This document shows positions 19,176-27,989 of a stretch of DNA of 64,000 bases, one piece after another. Numbering within the stretch: position 1 is the stretch's first letter; the number at the start of each line of letters is the position of its first letter. The translations under genes were made by a program, and so were the position numbers. The stretch comes from Allobosea lathyri (GTDB taxonomy: Bacteria > Pseudomonadota > Alphaproteobacteria > Rhizobiales > Beijerinckiaceae), in the NCBI RefSeq assembly GCF_900108245.1, contig NZ_FNUY01000003.1, positions 310,001-374,000 of the forward strand, given 5' to 3'. The notes under the pieces are model-generated. The model made no database searches, was not told the origin of the DNA, and worked only from the letters and a program-made list of their open reading frames with translations.

Positions 19176-19182
19176 GGCTCCC

Positions 19183-19941
19183 TCAGTTTCCGGTGAACTG
19201 GCGCAGGAAGCTGCCGAGATCGTCGAGGAAGACGTTCATCATCACCCCGACCACGGCGAGCAGCACGAACATGCCGCCCAGGATCGAGGCTGGGACCGCG
19301 AGGAAGAAGACCTGGAGCTGCGGCATCATGCGCGCCAGGACACCAAGCCCCAGATTGAACAGCAGGCCGAAGACGATGAACGGCGCGGCGATCTGCACTG
19401 CGAGGGCGAAGCCCTGCGCGGTGGAGCGGACGGCGAGCGTCATCACATCGGTGACATCGGGAAAGCCGCCTGGCGGCAGCAGCCGGTAGCTCTCATGGAT
19501 CGCAGCGATGGCGAGATGGTGCAGGTCGGTCGTCAGGATCAGGGTGATGCCGAGCATGGTCAGCAGGTTGCCGATCGAGGGGTTCTGCATGCCGCCGGTC
19601 GGATCGACCGTCATGGCGAAGCCCAGGCCCATGGTCTGCGCCACGATGATGCCGGCGGTCTGGAGGCAGGCCATGACGAGGCGCGCGCACAGCCCGATGA
19701 TGAGGCCGATCAGGATCTCGCCGACCAGGAGCCCGACGATGCCGGGCATGTCGGCGGGGACGCTCAGCAGCGGCCGGGCGAGGGGGACCAGCATCAACGC
19801 GATGAAGAAGGCCAGCGACAGCCGCGCACGCGAAAAGATGAAGCGCTCGCCGATGCCGGGCATCAGCATCACCATGGTGCCGACGCGCGCGAAGACGAGC
19901 ACGAAGATGGCGCTGATCTCGGGCAGGATCGCGATCTGCAT
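19183..19941 (-). CDS. fliR: Flagellar export gate protein FliR
   Basis: FliR forms the export gate core with FliP and FliQ. The protein is about 252 residues with repeated hydrophobic helices, and starts MQIAILPEISAIFVLVFARVGTMVMLMPGIGE. The frame extends to an ATG at 20025 that overlaps the fliQ stop as ATGA, which would add 28 polar residues not typical of FliR. The shorter start was chosen on family length, but the overlap makes the longer form possible. Confidence 0.92.
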   Translation of the reverse strand: MQIAILPEISAIFVLVFARVGTMVMLMPGIGERFIFSRARLSLAFFIALMLVPLARPLLSVPADMPGIVGLLVGEILIGLIIGLCARLVMACLQTAGIIVAQTMGLGFAMTVDPTGGMQNPSIGNLLTMLGITLILTTDLHHLAIAAIHESYRLLPPGGFPDVTDVMTLAVRSTAQGFALAVQIAAPFIVFGLLFNLGLGVLARMMPQLQVFFLAVPASILGGMFVLLAVVGVMMNVFLDDLGSFLRQFTGN

Positions 19942-20021
19942 CGTGCCGCGGCCACCTTTGCGCCATCCGGGGTGCCGCTGGGCCGCACCAACGGCCATGG
20001 CCGGATGCAGCAGCGACAGGC

Positions 20022-20288
20022 TCATTCGCCCGTGGCGATTCGGACGGCGATCCGTCCCATATAACCTGCCAGCGCGTCACCCATGAATGGCAGAAACAAC
20101 ATCAGCGCGCCGAAGACCGCGATGATCTTGGGGACATAGACCAGGGTCTGTTCCTGGATCTGCGTGAGGGCCTGTACCAGCGAGACGGCAAGGCCGACGA
20201 CGAGCGCGACGATCATGAGCGGCCCGCCTGCCTTGAGGAAGACGATGATGCCGTCGCGCGCGACGTCGATGACAGCTCCAGAGGTCAT
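20022..20288 (-). CDS. fliQ: Flagellar export gate protein FliQ
   Basis: This 88-residue, two-helix membrane protein of the export gate begins MTSGAVIDVARDGIIVFLKAGGPLMIVALVVG and contains the conserved SLVQALTQIQEQTLVYVPKI. The ATG at 20288 has GAGGA seven bases upstream and gives the usual FliQ length. An upstream in-frame start would add 17 atypical residues. It lies between fliE and fliR in the operon. Confidence 0.95.
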   Translation of the reverse strand: MTSGAVIDVARDGIIVFLKAGGPLMIVALVVGLAVSLVQALTQIQEQTLVYVPKIIAVFGALMLFLPFMGDALAGYMGRIAVRIATGE

Positions 20289-20310
20289 GATCTCGTCCTC
20301 AATCGCCGAA

Positions 20311-20634
20311 TCAAACCGGCATCCGCATGATTTCTTCATAAGCGGCTATCACGCGGTCGCGTACCGCGACCAAGGTTTCGATCGCAGCCTCGCTCTCGGC
20401 GACTGCGGTGACGACATCGACGATGTCCGAGCGGCCGGCGGCGACGCTTGCGGTCTGGGCGTCGGCCTTGCGGCCGGAATCGGCCGTCGCCTCGAGGGCC
20501 TTGCCGATCATGGCGGAGAAGTCGGGATTGCCTTCGGCCCCGCTCGCTGTGGCGAGCGGCTTGCGCATCAGATTGCCTGCCCCCATCCCCTGGATCGAGG
20601 CATAGGCGCCGGCTGCGAAGCTGGGAGTGGCCAT
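20311..20634 (-). CDS. fliE: Flagellar hook-basal body protein FliE
   Basis: FliE links the MS ring to the rod. The 107-residue protein ends with the conserved helix VVTAVAESEAAIETLVAVRDRVIAAYEEIMRMPV and has the central FSAMIGKALE segment. It follows flgC with about 29 bp spacing, as in many alphaproteobacterial flgB-flgC-fliE clusters. Confidence 0.95.
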   Translation of the reverse strand: MATPSFAAGAYASIQGMGAGNLMRKPLATASGAEGNPDFSAMIGKALEATADSGRKADAQTASVAAGRSDIVDVVTAVAESEAAIETLVAVRDRVIAAYEEIMRMPV

Positions 20635-20663
20635 GGCGTTGCGTCCTTTGTCCCGTAGCCTGA

Positions 20664-21074
20664 TCAGGCGCGCAGGATGTCGATGGTGCGCTGGATCATC
20701 CGGCGCGTGGAGGAGATCAGGTTGAGATTGGCCTCGTAGCTGCGCTGGGCCTCGCGCATGTCCACCGTCTCGACCAGCGAGTTGACGTTGGGCATCTGCA
20801 CGTTGCCGGAGGCGTCGGCTGCGGGGTTGCCGGGCTCGTATTTCGTGCGGAAGGCGCTGGGGTCGCGCTGAACCTTGCCGAGCGCCACGAGCTGGGCATC
20901 GAGATCGCGGTCGAGATGGCGCTGGAAGGTCGGGATCTTGCGGCGATAGGGCTCGGCGCCGGCGCGCTCGGGCCCCGAATCGGCATTGGCGAGGTTTTCG
21001 GCGATCACGCGCATGCGGCCCGACTGGCTGCGAAGCCCGGACGCTGCGACTGCGATGCTCTTGAGAAGATCCAT
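20664..21074 (-). CDS. flgC: Flagellar basal-body rod protein FlgC
   Basis: This is a proximal rod subunit of 136 residues. It has the N-terminal rod motif (MDLLKSIAVAASGLRSQSGRMRVIAENLANADS) and the C-terminal helix VDMREAQRSYEANLNLISSTRRMIQRTIDIL. Both are diagnostic of the FlgB/C/F/G family, with FlgC length and spacing. It follows flgB after a 17-bp tandem repeat. Confidence 0.96.
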   Translation of the reverse strand: MDLLKSIAVAASGLRSQSGRMRVIAENLANADSGPERAGAEPYRRKIPTFQRHLDRDLDAQLVALGKVQRDPSAFRTKYEPGNPAADASGNVQMPNVNSLVETVDMREAQRSYEANLNLISSTRRMIQRTIDILRA

Positions 21075-21110
21075 GGTGTGCTCTCGTTGCGAATGCCGGG
21101 CGATACGGCC

Positions 21111-21174
21111 CTGCTATCGGTCCAGTTCTGCTATCGACCCAGTTCTTCTACCGGCCCAGTCCCGCTATCGACCC
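21111..21174. repeat. 17-bp tandem repeat between flgB and flgC
   Basis: Units CTGCTATCGGTCCAGTT, CTGCTATCGACCCAGTT and CTTCTACCGGCCCAGTC plus a partial fourth unit lie head to tail. The last unit covers the flgB stop codon. The function is unknown; it may vary in copy number. Confidence 0.8.
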
Positions 21175-21566
21175 TTGCCGATCGCGATCTTCATCAGGCC
21201 GAGCCCTTTGCTGTAGAGCGACGCGGCAAGCTGATAGTCCGACTGGTTCTGCGCGACCTTCAGCATCTCGTCCTCGAGATTGACCGCATTGCCGTTGGGC
21301 GTGACCTCGAAGCGCGGTGCCTTCGTGCCGTCGAAGCCGCCACGCTGTCCCGACAGGCCCATGTGGCCGACGCTGGTCTGGGCCAGCACCACGCCCGCCC
21401 GGCCGGGATCGACGCTGGGTGGCTTCAGGTCGGTCGGTCGGAAACCCGGGCTGTCGGCATTCGAGACATTCTCGGCCAACACCTTCTGGCGCGACTGGCT
21501 GTAATGCATGCGCATCTTGAGCGCCTGCATCAGGCCGCCTCCGGTTCCCAGGGCATTTTCCGCCAT
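21165..21566 (-). CDS. flgB: Flagellar basal-body rod protein FlgB
   Basis: This is a proximal rod subunit and the first gene of the flgB-flgC-fliE-fliQ-fliR-flhB-cckA run. It has the rod motif ALKMRMHYSQSRQKVLAENVSNADSPGFRPTDLK and the C-terminal helix NQSDYQLAASLYSKGLGLMKIAIG. The start MAENALGTGG at 21566 has GGGGA upstream. An in-frame ATG at 21599 would add 11 residues. The gene is divergent from fliO, sharing a region with a perfect CtrA box. Confidence 0.95.
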   Translation of the reverse strand: MAENALGTGGGLMQALKMRMHYSQSRQKVLAENVSNADSPGFRPTDLKPPSVDPGRAGVVLAQTSVGHMGLSGQRGGFDGTKAPRFEVTPNGNAVNLEDEMLKVAQNQSDYQLAASLYSKGLGLMKIAIGKGR

Positions 21567-21664
21567 GGCTTTTGTCCCCATCCGACCCGACTCGCCCACC
21601 GACTACCACCAAGGCGCCGTTGCGGCTGAGTGCCGTTACTGGGTAAATATTGCCGGGTGTAAGG

Positions 21665-21679
21665 TTAACGAGCGGTTAA
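21665..21679. promoter_or_regulatory. CtrA box between flgB and fliO
   Basis: TTAA, seven bases, TTAA is an exact match to the full CtrA recognition sequence. It lies 99 bp upstream of flgB and 132 bp upstream of fliO, so it could serve either divergent operon. A third TTAA follows at about 21703. Binding is inferred from the family. Confidence 0.8.
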
Positions 21680-21810
21680 AACGGCCAGCTTTCTGGGGTG
21701 CGGTTAACCACACGTTCACCATGTTTCCCGAAAATGAAGGCGCTATGCTATAGCTAACGTGTTGAACGTTGAGCGGAAACATCGGCCGCTCAAGGGCGTC
21801 GCCGTCGCAT

Positions 21811-23277
21811 ATGGGGCAGACCTTGCAGAGCTTGTTTGGCTTAGATCTCTCGACCGCGCAGAAGGTGCTCGTCGCCTCCGTCGTGATCCTCGTCCTTCTC
21901 ATCCTGCTTGGCCTCTTCGTGCGCCAGATCAAGGGTGGCCGGTTGCGACTGCGCGGGCAGGGCAGCGGACGGACGAGGCAGCCCAGGCTGGGCGTCGTCG
22001 ACACGCATGATCTCGACAGGCAGCGCCAGCTCGTGCTGATCCGGCGCGACAATGTCGAGCATCTGATCATGATCGGCGGGGCGTCCGACGTGGTCGTCGA
22101 AACCAACATCCTGCGCAGCGGTGCGCGGGCGACGATGCCGATGCAGACCGATCTCCAGGCGCCAGACAGGCCGCTGCCGTTCGAATCCTTGGTGCCGACT
22201 GCCGAGCCGACGCGTCTCGATCTCATCGAAGAGCCGCGCCGGGCGCCGCCCTCCGCGCCGATCGCCGTCACGCCACCGGCGCCCGAGATGCTGCCGCCCT
22301 TGCCGCACAGGCCGGTTCAGACCCAGACCCAGGCCGAAGCGGCGGCTGGGGTTGCGGTCGGGGCCGGGGTCGCAGCTGCGCTCGGTGCTGCCAGGCCGGG
22401 CTATTCGGCCTCGCCGGCCTCCAGCGCCCCGCCGCCGATCTCCACCGCGCCGGCTCCGAATTTCGCGCGCGACCATGCGCCGGCCCCCGCGGTCAGCGCC
22501 GGAGAGCTCGACGATATGGCACGGCAGCTGGAGGAGGCGCTGAAGCGCCCCTTCTCGGCCGTGCGCCAGTCCAATGCGACGCCAGAGCCGCAGCCTCGGG
22601 ACAATGCTCCCAGCCCGCTCAAGCCGCCGGTCGAGCCGCCCAAGCCGGTTGTCGAGGCGCCGCCGATCGAGAAGCCTGCGCCTGCCCAACCTGCTGCGGC
22701 TCCGTCTGCACAAATTCCGCCGGCTCCGACCGTGCCGGCTCCAGTCACACCTACTCCGACGCCGCCTGCTCCGCCGGTGACCGGGGGACGCAAGACTGCG
22801 TTGCCTGTTGATGTCGAGGCCGAGCTCGAGATGGCGCTTGGCCTCAGGCCGGAGCGCACAGGGCTGCAAACGCCTTCGCCCTGGCCGATCAAGCCGCCCT
22901 CATTCGCTCCGCCTGAACGGGTTGGAGAGGCGAGGCCGGTTGAGAGCAAGCCCGATCCGATCAAGCCGGAACCCGCTCGCGACGATGGGGACGAGGACGA
23001 CAAGCAACTCGGCCCCGCCGTGAGCGAGGCCAAGGAGGCTGCATCGGAGCCCGCTTCGGAGACCGATCGCGAAGAGGGCAAGCTCGTCGAGAAGCCCGAG
23101 CCGGAAGCAAAGCCGGAACCCGAATCCGAATCCAAGCCCGTTTCCCAGGCCGCATCCAAGCCGGAACCGGAGGTCGAGGCCAGGTCCGAGCCGAAGGCCA
23201 TCGATCCCTTCTCGGTCGATGCGATCGAGGCGGAGTTCGCTCGTCTGCTTGGGCGTGATCCCAAATCCAAATCCTGA
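21811..23277 (+). CDS. fliO: Flagellar biosynthesis protein FliO with a long proline/acidic tail
   Basis: FliO assists assembly of the FliP gate complex. The 488-residue protein has a single membrane helix near the N-terminus (VLVASVVILVLLILLGLFV). It is followed by the FliO-type segment RLGVVDTHDLDRQRQLVLIRRDNVEHLIMIGGASDVVVETNI. After about residue 120 it becomes a long Pro/Ala/Glu-rich tail. It ends in a compact motif DPFSVDAIEAEFARLLGRDPKSKS. A TTG start at 21769 is also possible. It is followed by fliP. Confidence 0.85.
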   Translation: MGQTLQSLFGLDLSTAQKVLVASVVILVLLILLGLFVRQIKGGRLRLRGQGSGRTRQPRLGVVDTHDLDRQRQLVLIRRDNVEHLIMIGGASDVVVETNILRSGARATMPMQTDLQAPDRPLPFESLVPTAEPTRLDLIEEPRRAPPSAPIAVTPPAPEMLPPLPHRPVQTQTQAEAAAGVAVGAGVAAALGAARPGYSASPASSAPPPISTAPAPNFARDHAPAPAVSAGELDDMARQLEEALKRPFSAVRQSNATPEPQPRDNAPSPLKPPVEPPKPVVEAPPIEKPAPAQPAAAPSAQIPPAPTVPAPVTPTPTPPAPPVTGGRKTALPVDVEAELEMALGLRPERTGLQTPSPWPIKPPSFAPPERVGEARPVESKPDPIKPEPARDDGDEDDKQLGPAVSEAKEAASEPASETDREEGKLVEKPEPEAKPEPESESKPVSQAASKPEPEVEARSEPKAIDPFSVDAIEAEFARLLGRDPKSKS

Positions 23278-23466
23278 GGTCTCGAAAATCCCGTGGCGCG
23301 CCACGGCGCGCCGTCGCCAGGGACGATTGCCCGATAATGCGACGCCAGCCAGCGGCGCTCGTTTTTAGAGGGTGATATCGTCCGAATCCCGGTTCCAAAT
23401 TTTCCGGGTCATGCTCTAGCGTTACGCGGCCCGGCCTAGTGAGTCGGGCGCCAATGGCGGCCGCGC

Positions 23467-24231
23467 GTGATCCCGATCAGCAGCACGACAAGACGGCGTA
23501 GGACGCGGCACCTCATCCGTGCCGTGCTGGTGCCCCTCGCGCTACTCGCCGAACCGGCGCTGGCGCAGACGCTTTCGCTCGATCTGGGGCAGGGCGGTGG
23601 CGTCGCGGAACGGGCGCTGCAACTCGTCGCGGTGCTCACGGTGCTCTCGCTGGCGCCGTCGATCCTGATCATGGTGACGGCGTTCACGCGCATCGCGGTG
23701 GTGCTGTCGCTGCTGAGGTCGGCGCTCGGCACGCAGACGGCGCCGCCCAATGCCGTGATCGTCGGGTTGGCCCTGTTCCTGACTGGCTTCGTGATGGCCC
23801 CGACCCTCAAGGAGGCCTACCGGGTGGCGATCGAACCGCTGGTCGCGGGGCAGATCCAGCCGCAGGAGGCCTATAATCGCGGTGTCGTGCCGTTCAAGAC
23901 CTTCATGCTCAAGCATGTGCGCGAGAAGGACCTGATGCTGTTCCTGGAAATGTCGCGCGAGCCGCGCCCGGAGCGGCCCGAGGACATCCAGATCCAGATC
24001 CTGGTGCCCTCCTTCATGATTTCGGAACTGCGCCGCGCGTTCGAGATCGGCTTCCTGCTGTTCGTACCGTTCCTGATCATCGACCTGGTGGTAGCCTCGA
24101 TCCTGATGTCGGTGGGCATGATGATGCTGCCGCCGGTGACGGTTGCCCTGCCGTTCAAGCTGATCTTCTTCGTGCTGGTCGATGGCTGGGGGCTGGTCGC
24201 GGGATCGCTGGTGAAGAGTTACGGCGTCTGA
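23467..24231 (+). CDS. fliP: Flagellar export gate protein FliP
   Basis: FliP is the core of the type III export gate. The 254-residue protein starts with GTG and has a signal-like N-terminus (VPLALLAEPALAQ). It contains the FliP signatures SPSILIMVTAFTRIAVVLSLLR and LVPSFMISELRRAFEIGFLLFVPFLIIDLVV. It lies downstream of fliO and converges with the large repeat-protein gene, leaving only six bases between the stop codons. Confidence 0.97.
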   Translation: MIPISSTTRRRRTRHLIRAVLVPLALLAEPALAQTLSLDLGQGGGVAERALQLVAVLTVLSLAPSILIMVTAFTRIAVVLSLLRSALGTQTAPPNAVIVGLALFLTGFVMAPTLKEAYRVAIEPLVAGQIQPQEAYNRGVVPFKTFMLKHVREKDLMLFLEMSREPRPERPEDIQIQILVPSFMISELRRAFEIGFLLFVPFLIIDLVVASILMSVGMMMLPPVTVALPFKLIFFVLVDGWGLVAGSLVKSYGV

Positions 24232-24237
24232 GCCGGC

Positions 24238-27200
24238 TCAGCCGCGTCCCGGCGCCGCCGGCTCTGCTGCCGCGCCGGTCTCGCCTCCGGCCGGTGTCGC
24301 CGCTGCGCCGGGCTTAGCCTGCTGGCGCATGGCGGCGGAATAGGCCGGGTAACGCTCGCGATAGGCGGTCATGAAATCGGAGAGCGTGTCGGCGCCGGCC
24401 GCGGCGCGCGCCATCTCGCGGATGTCGGCCGCTTTGGTGCGGTTCGCCCCCGTCACGAAGGCGAAAGTCCGGGCATCGGTGCTTTCAGCCATCTTGGTCG
24501 CGAATTTGCTGCGCAGCCGATCCAGCGACAAGGCCTCATTGGCCATGACGTAGGAGATGCCGGCGCGCATCACGTCTGCGCGCTGGCTGTCGTTGAGCGC
24601 TGCCGCGCCACGCCAGCTCTCGTCGAGGAGCCGCTCGTGCTGTTCGCCGGCCTCGCGCCAGCGCCGCCCGGTCCAGTAGATATCGGCGCGCAGCCTGTCG
24701 ACCTCGGGCCCGCGCTCGCTTTCGAGAAGCTCCAGCGCCTGATCGGTACGCGAGAGGTCGGAGAGCGCCTTGGCTTCGAGCAGCAGGCGGGCGCGCTTCA
24801 CGTCCGAGGGCAGTTCGACCAGCCGTGTCGAGGCCAGCGCCCGTAGCGCCTCCGCCGGCTTGGCGTTCATCAGATTGACCATGGCGAGCCGCGTTGCGAC
24901 CGTGGAGCGCGCGGCGCCGGTCAACCGGCGCTCCATCTGGTAACGCAGGATGTCGCTGGCCTGATCGAGCAGATCGAGTTCGACCAGCCGGTCGGCCAGC
25001 AGTCGCGTGATCTCGTCGCCGCGCCGGCCGATCGGGAGGAACTCCTTGAAGTCGTAGAACAATGCGAGAGCGTCGATGCGCGAGAGTTGCTCGATTCCGC
25101 GTCCGCCGAAGAGGTCGGCGAAGCGCTGCGCGGTCTCGTCATGCATGCGCCGGGTCAGCGGGTTGTCCGGGAAGTTTTCGTTGGCGCGACGTGCGGTGAT
25201 GAAGGCGTCGCGCCAGCGCTTCTGGTCGACATAGATGCGTCCGAGCTCGGCCAGCGCCTCGATTTCGAGATCGCCGCCGCGCCAGGTGATGGAGACCGTC
25301 TCCAGCCGCGCCATCGCCTCGTCGGGGGAAATATCGCTGCGCTTCTCGGCATGGGCCAGCTGGATGGCACGAAGCTGCGCTTCTGCCGCGACAGGGCGGC
25401 TGTGCGCCTCGAAGAGGGGTTTGTAACCGTTCAGGGCCGCTTCGGGCCGGCCGCTGACATCGTCGAGCATCGCGTGCAGCAGCGCGCGCTTTTCCGGGTC
25501 GGCACTGTCGGCCGGCAGCTCGTTGAGCGCCTGGATCTCGCGCTCGGCGATGGCCATGTCCTGCATCGCCAGCGCGGCTCTCGCCATGGCCGCGCGGAAC
25601 TCGCCCTGCAGATCCTGGGGGTAGCCGCCGAGCAGGCTTTCGCCGCGGCGGAACCCGGCGAGCGCCTGAGCATTGCGGCCCAAACGCTGCTCGGCGAGCG
25701 CGCGCCACAGGCCCGCTTCGGCATCGTCCTTGATCGGAGCGGCATCGAAGGCGGCGATCGCCTCCTGATTGCGGTGCATCTGCGTGGCGATGACGCCCTT
25801 GAGGAACAGGGCCTCGCGATTGCCGCGCATGGCCTGATCATCGGTCATCATCACGGACAGAGGCCCGCTGGCCTCGGCCATCAAGCCGTTTGCGGCGTAG
25901 AAGCGTGCCAATGCGAGTCGCGCCTCGGATTTGCGGCCACGCGAGGCATCGGCGACGTCGCGCAGCAAGGCGCGCGAGCCCTCCCGCGCGGAGCCGAGGC
26001 GCAGCTTGGCCCAGCGCTCCGGATCGAGCAGCGGCGGCTTCGTCGATGGCGCCTCGGCCTGCTCGGCCTTGACCTGATCGGGCAGGTCGAGCGTGACTGA
26101 GAGTCCACCGGGCCTTCCGATCTGAACCTCATCGGTTCCGGCACGCACCGCGATATCATCGGAGCGCGGCACGACGGCGAGACCCTGCGCGGTCTGGAGC
26201 AGGGCGAACTCGACAAACTGGTAGGGCTTTGGCGTGAGATGGGTCGAGCCGATGGCCGTCGCCACCGCGAGGGGCAGGCCGGCCGGCCCGGCTTCAAGCC
26301 AGTGCACGCCGGTCAACCCGGGGAGGGCGACTGCGACGATGGTCTGGCCGCGCTCGTCCATGGAGCGACGCGGGGTGACGGGCTCTGCCGGCTTGCCCGC
26401 CTGCTCGCCAAAGCTCAGCGACCAGGTGGTGCCGTTGTCGAAGAGACGCGTCAGCTGCTGGCTCGCCAGCCGCAGGCGCACCAGCGTGACCTTGCCCTCG
26501 CGGGTGACCGCCGTGTCCTCGACCAGCTGCGGAAGGACGCCTTTGAAATCGGCGGGATCGATGGTGTCGCGGGTATCGAAGACCAGCGTGACGACGCCGG
26601 CATCGACGAAAGCGGCAGCGCCGGTCAGGCGCGGGAAGCGGAAGTCCAGCCGAGCGCCGTCTGCCGCGATCTTGACGCTCTGCGGCCTGGGATCGATCGC
26701 GGGAGCAGGCGTTGCTGCCGGTTTCGCTTCCGGGGCAGGCTGGGTCGCCGCCTTGCTCGGTGGGTTTGGGCCGGGAAGCTCTGCAGCAACGCCTGGGGCG
26801 GGCTTGGCCGTGGCGTCGGGCGGCTGTTGCAGGCCGGCCAGCGTCAGAGCCGGCTGCTTTCCTGGCTTCAGCAAATCGACGATGAGTCCGTCATCGTCGC
26901 GGAAGTCCCGCGCCTGCCAGTCCTTGGGCACGGAAAGGCTGAGACTTGTCTTTGCCTTGCCGCTCTCGTGCGAGACGAGCTTCACGTCCGCGGGGAGGGC
27001 GTTCCGCAGTGCCGCTGTATCCACCTTCATCGGCTGATCGAAATTCAGCTGTAGCGCGCCGTCTGAAAGATCCGCTGTCAGGACCGTTTCCGGCGGGGTC
27101 TGGAAGATCAATCGTTCCAGTGTCGGCAGTGTCGCGCTGCGCAGTCCGAGAGTCTTGGGCGGCTCTGGCGGCCGGCGGGCCGCTTCCTTCGTGCGCGCTT

Positions 27201-27657
27201 CCGCCAGGCGCAGGCGTTGGGTCAGTTCGGCGATCACCTCCGGAGGCGGGCCCGGCAGCAGGCCGGACCAGTTTTCCGGCAGGAGATCGATGAAGGCCTT
27301 GTCGCCGGCCTCGATCAGATTGGCGCGATAGGGCTTGGCCAGGGCGAAGCGCATGCCGCGCCCATCGGGATCGATCCGTGCGATCGAAACATAATCGGGC
27401 AGGTCGCGGGCAATCTTGGCGACATCGATTTGCACGCTGCCGCCGAAGGCGACCATGAGCACGCCATTGGCGACGCGTATGCGGATCGGCGTCGCTTCGT
27501 CGAAGGTCAGCGACAGGCGGCCGAATCCCGCGGGCATAGCCTCGCCGCGCAAGGTCGCGCTGGCGGCCAGCACAGGCGCATCAAGGCCGGCGGCCACCAC
27601 GAGGGCGGCCAACCCGATACCGAAGGCGAGGGAACGCGGAACACGCAAACCGGACAC
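24238..27657 (-). CDS. Very large exported protein with three N-terminal beta domains and TPR-like repeats
   Basis: The function is not known. The 1139-residue protein begins with GTG and a signal peptide (AALVVAAGLDAPVLA-AS). The first ~450 residues contain three similar segments of the AMIN-like type (GFGRLSLTFDEATPIRIRV; ALQLNFDQPMKVDTAAL; ARLDFRFPRLTGAAAFV), each ending in a hydrophobic strand. Linkers are rich in Pro/Ala. From about residue 560 it is helical with TPR-like units (ARFYAANGLMAEAS; AIAAFDAAPIKDDAEAGLWRALAEQRLGRNAQAL). Its position among flagellar operons suggests a motility or envelope role, which is inference. Confidence 0.75.
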   Translation of the reverse strand: MSGLRVPRSLAFGIGLAALVVAAGLDAPVLAASATLRGEAMPAGFGRLSLTFDEATPIRIRVANGVLMVAFGGSVQIDVAKIARDLPDYVSIARIDPDGRGMRFALAKPYRANLIEAGDKAFIDLLPENWSGLLPGPPPEVIAELTQRLRLAEARTKEAARRPPEPPKTLGLRSATLPTLERLIFQTPPETVLTADLSDGALQLNFDQPMKVDTAALRNALPADVKLVSHESGKAKTSLSLSVPKDWQARDFRDDDGLIVDLLKPGKQPALTLAGLQQPPDATAKPAPGVAAELPGPNPPSKAATQPAPEAKPAATPAPAIDPRPQSVKIAADGARLDFRFPRLTGAAAFVDAGVVTLVFDTRDTIDPADFKGVLPQLVEDTAVTREGKVTLVRLRLASQQLTRLFDNGTTWSLSFGEQAGKPAEPVTPRRSMDERGQTIVAVALPGLTGVHWLEAGPAGLPLAVATAIGSTHLTPKPYQFVEFALLQTAQGLAVVPRSDDIAVRAGTDEVQIGRPGGLSVTLDLPDQVKAEQAEAPSTKPPLLDPERWAKLRLGSAREGSRALLRDVADASRGRKSEARLALARFYAANGLMAEASGPLSVMMTDDQAMRGNREALFLKGVIATQMHRNQEAIAAFDAAPIKDDAEAGLWRALAEQRLGRNAQALAGFRRGESLLGGYPQDLQGEFRAAMARAALAMQDMAIAEREIQALNELPADSADPEKRALLHAMLDDVSGRPEAALNGYKPLFEAHSRPVAAEAQLRAIQLAHAEKRSDISPDEAMARLETVSITWRGGDLEIEALAELGRIYVDQKRWRDAFITARRANENFPDNPLTRRMHDETAQRFADLFGGRGIEQLSRIDALALFYDFKEFLPIGRRGDEITRLLADRLVELDLLDQASDILRYQMERRLTGAARSTVATRLAMVNLMNAKPAEALRALASTRLVELPSDVKRARLLLEAKALSDLSRTDQALELLESERGPEVDRLRADIYWTGRRWREAGEQHERLLDESWRGAAALNDSQRADVMRAGISYVMANEALSLDRLRSKFATKMAESTDARTFAFVTGANRTKAADIREMARAAAGADTLSDFMTAYRERYPAYSAAMRQQAKPGAAATPAGGETGAAAEPAAPGRG

Positions 27658-27914
27658 TCAACGCAACGCCACATGATCGGTAGGCGCCACGCAACAGCTG
27701 GGCCGGGCCGATTGTCGTGAGGCTAACGCGTCAAGGATAATGGCAGGTTAAGCCGGCTGGGAGGGGGCTCCGACATCGCGCGGACCCGATATTCACAAAA
27801 AGATGAGCAGGGCCAGAGAAGCGTCTGCCGTTAGGTAAGGTGAATTTTCGAGCGATGTCCTCGGGGAGCGAAAAGTAAAATTTTAACGATCTTGAGACGA
27901 ACGCAGGAAAATCC
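27658..27914. other. Intergenic stretch before the response regulator gene
   Basis: The gap between the large repeat protein and the response regulator is 332 bp. Apart from the EcfG-type promoter at its right end (27915-27939) and the start region of the regulator, no gene, hairpin or repeat was seen in it. Confidence 0.5.
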
Positions 27915-27939
27915 GGAACAGCCTTCGCCGCCTGACGTT
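27915..27939 (+). promoter_or_regulatory. EcfG-type general stress promoter
   Basis: GGAAC, sixteen bases, CGTT matches the consensus recognised by EcfG/SigT sigma factors (GGAAC-N16/17-CGTT) in alphaproteobacteria. It lies about 50 bp upstream of the response regulator start. Control by EcfG is inferred. Confidence 0.65.
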
Positions 27940-27989
27940 ACCTCCTACAGCCAGATTGGGGGGCCAATATGCGGTAGAGGAGATGCGTC

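Noticed and set aside
19942-20025. 28-residue N-terminal extension of FliR starting at 20025
   Set aside because: It overlaps fliQ as ATGA, but the added residues are polar and unlike FliR; the shorter start was preferred, though not with certainty.
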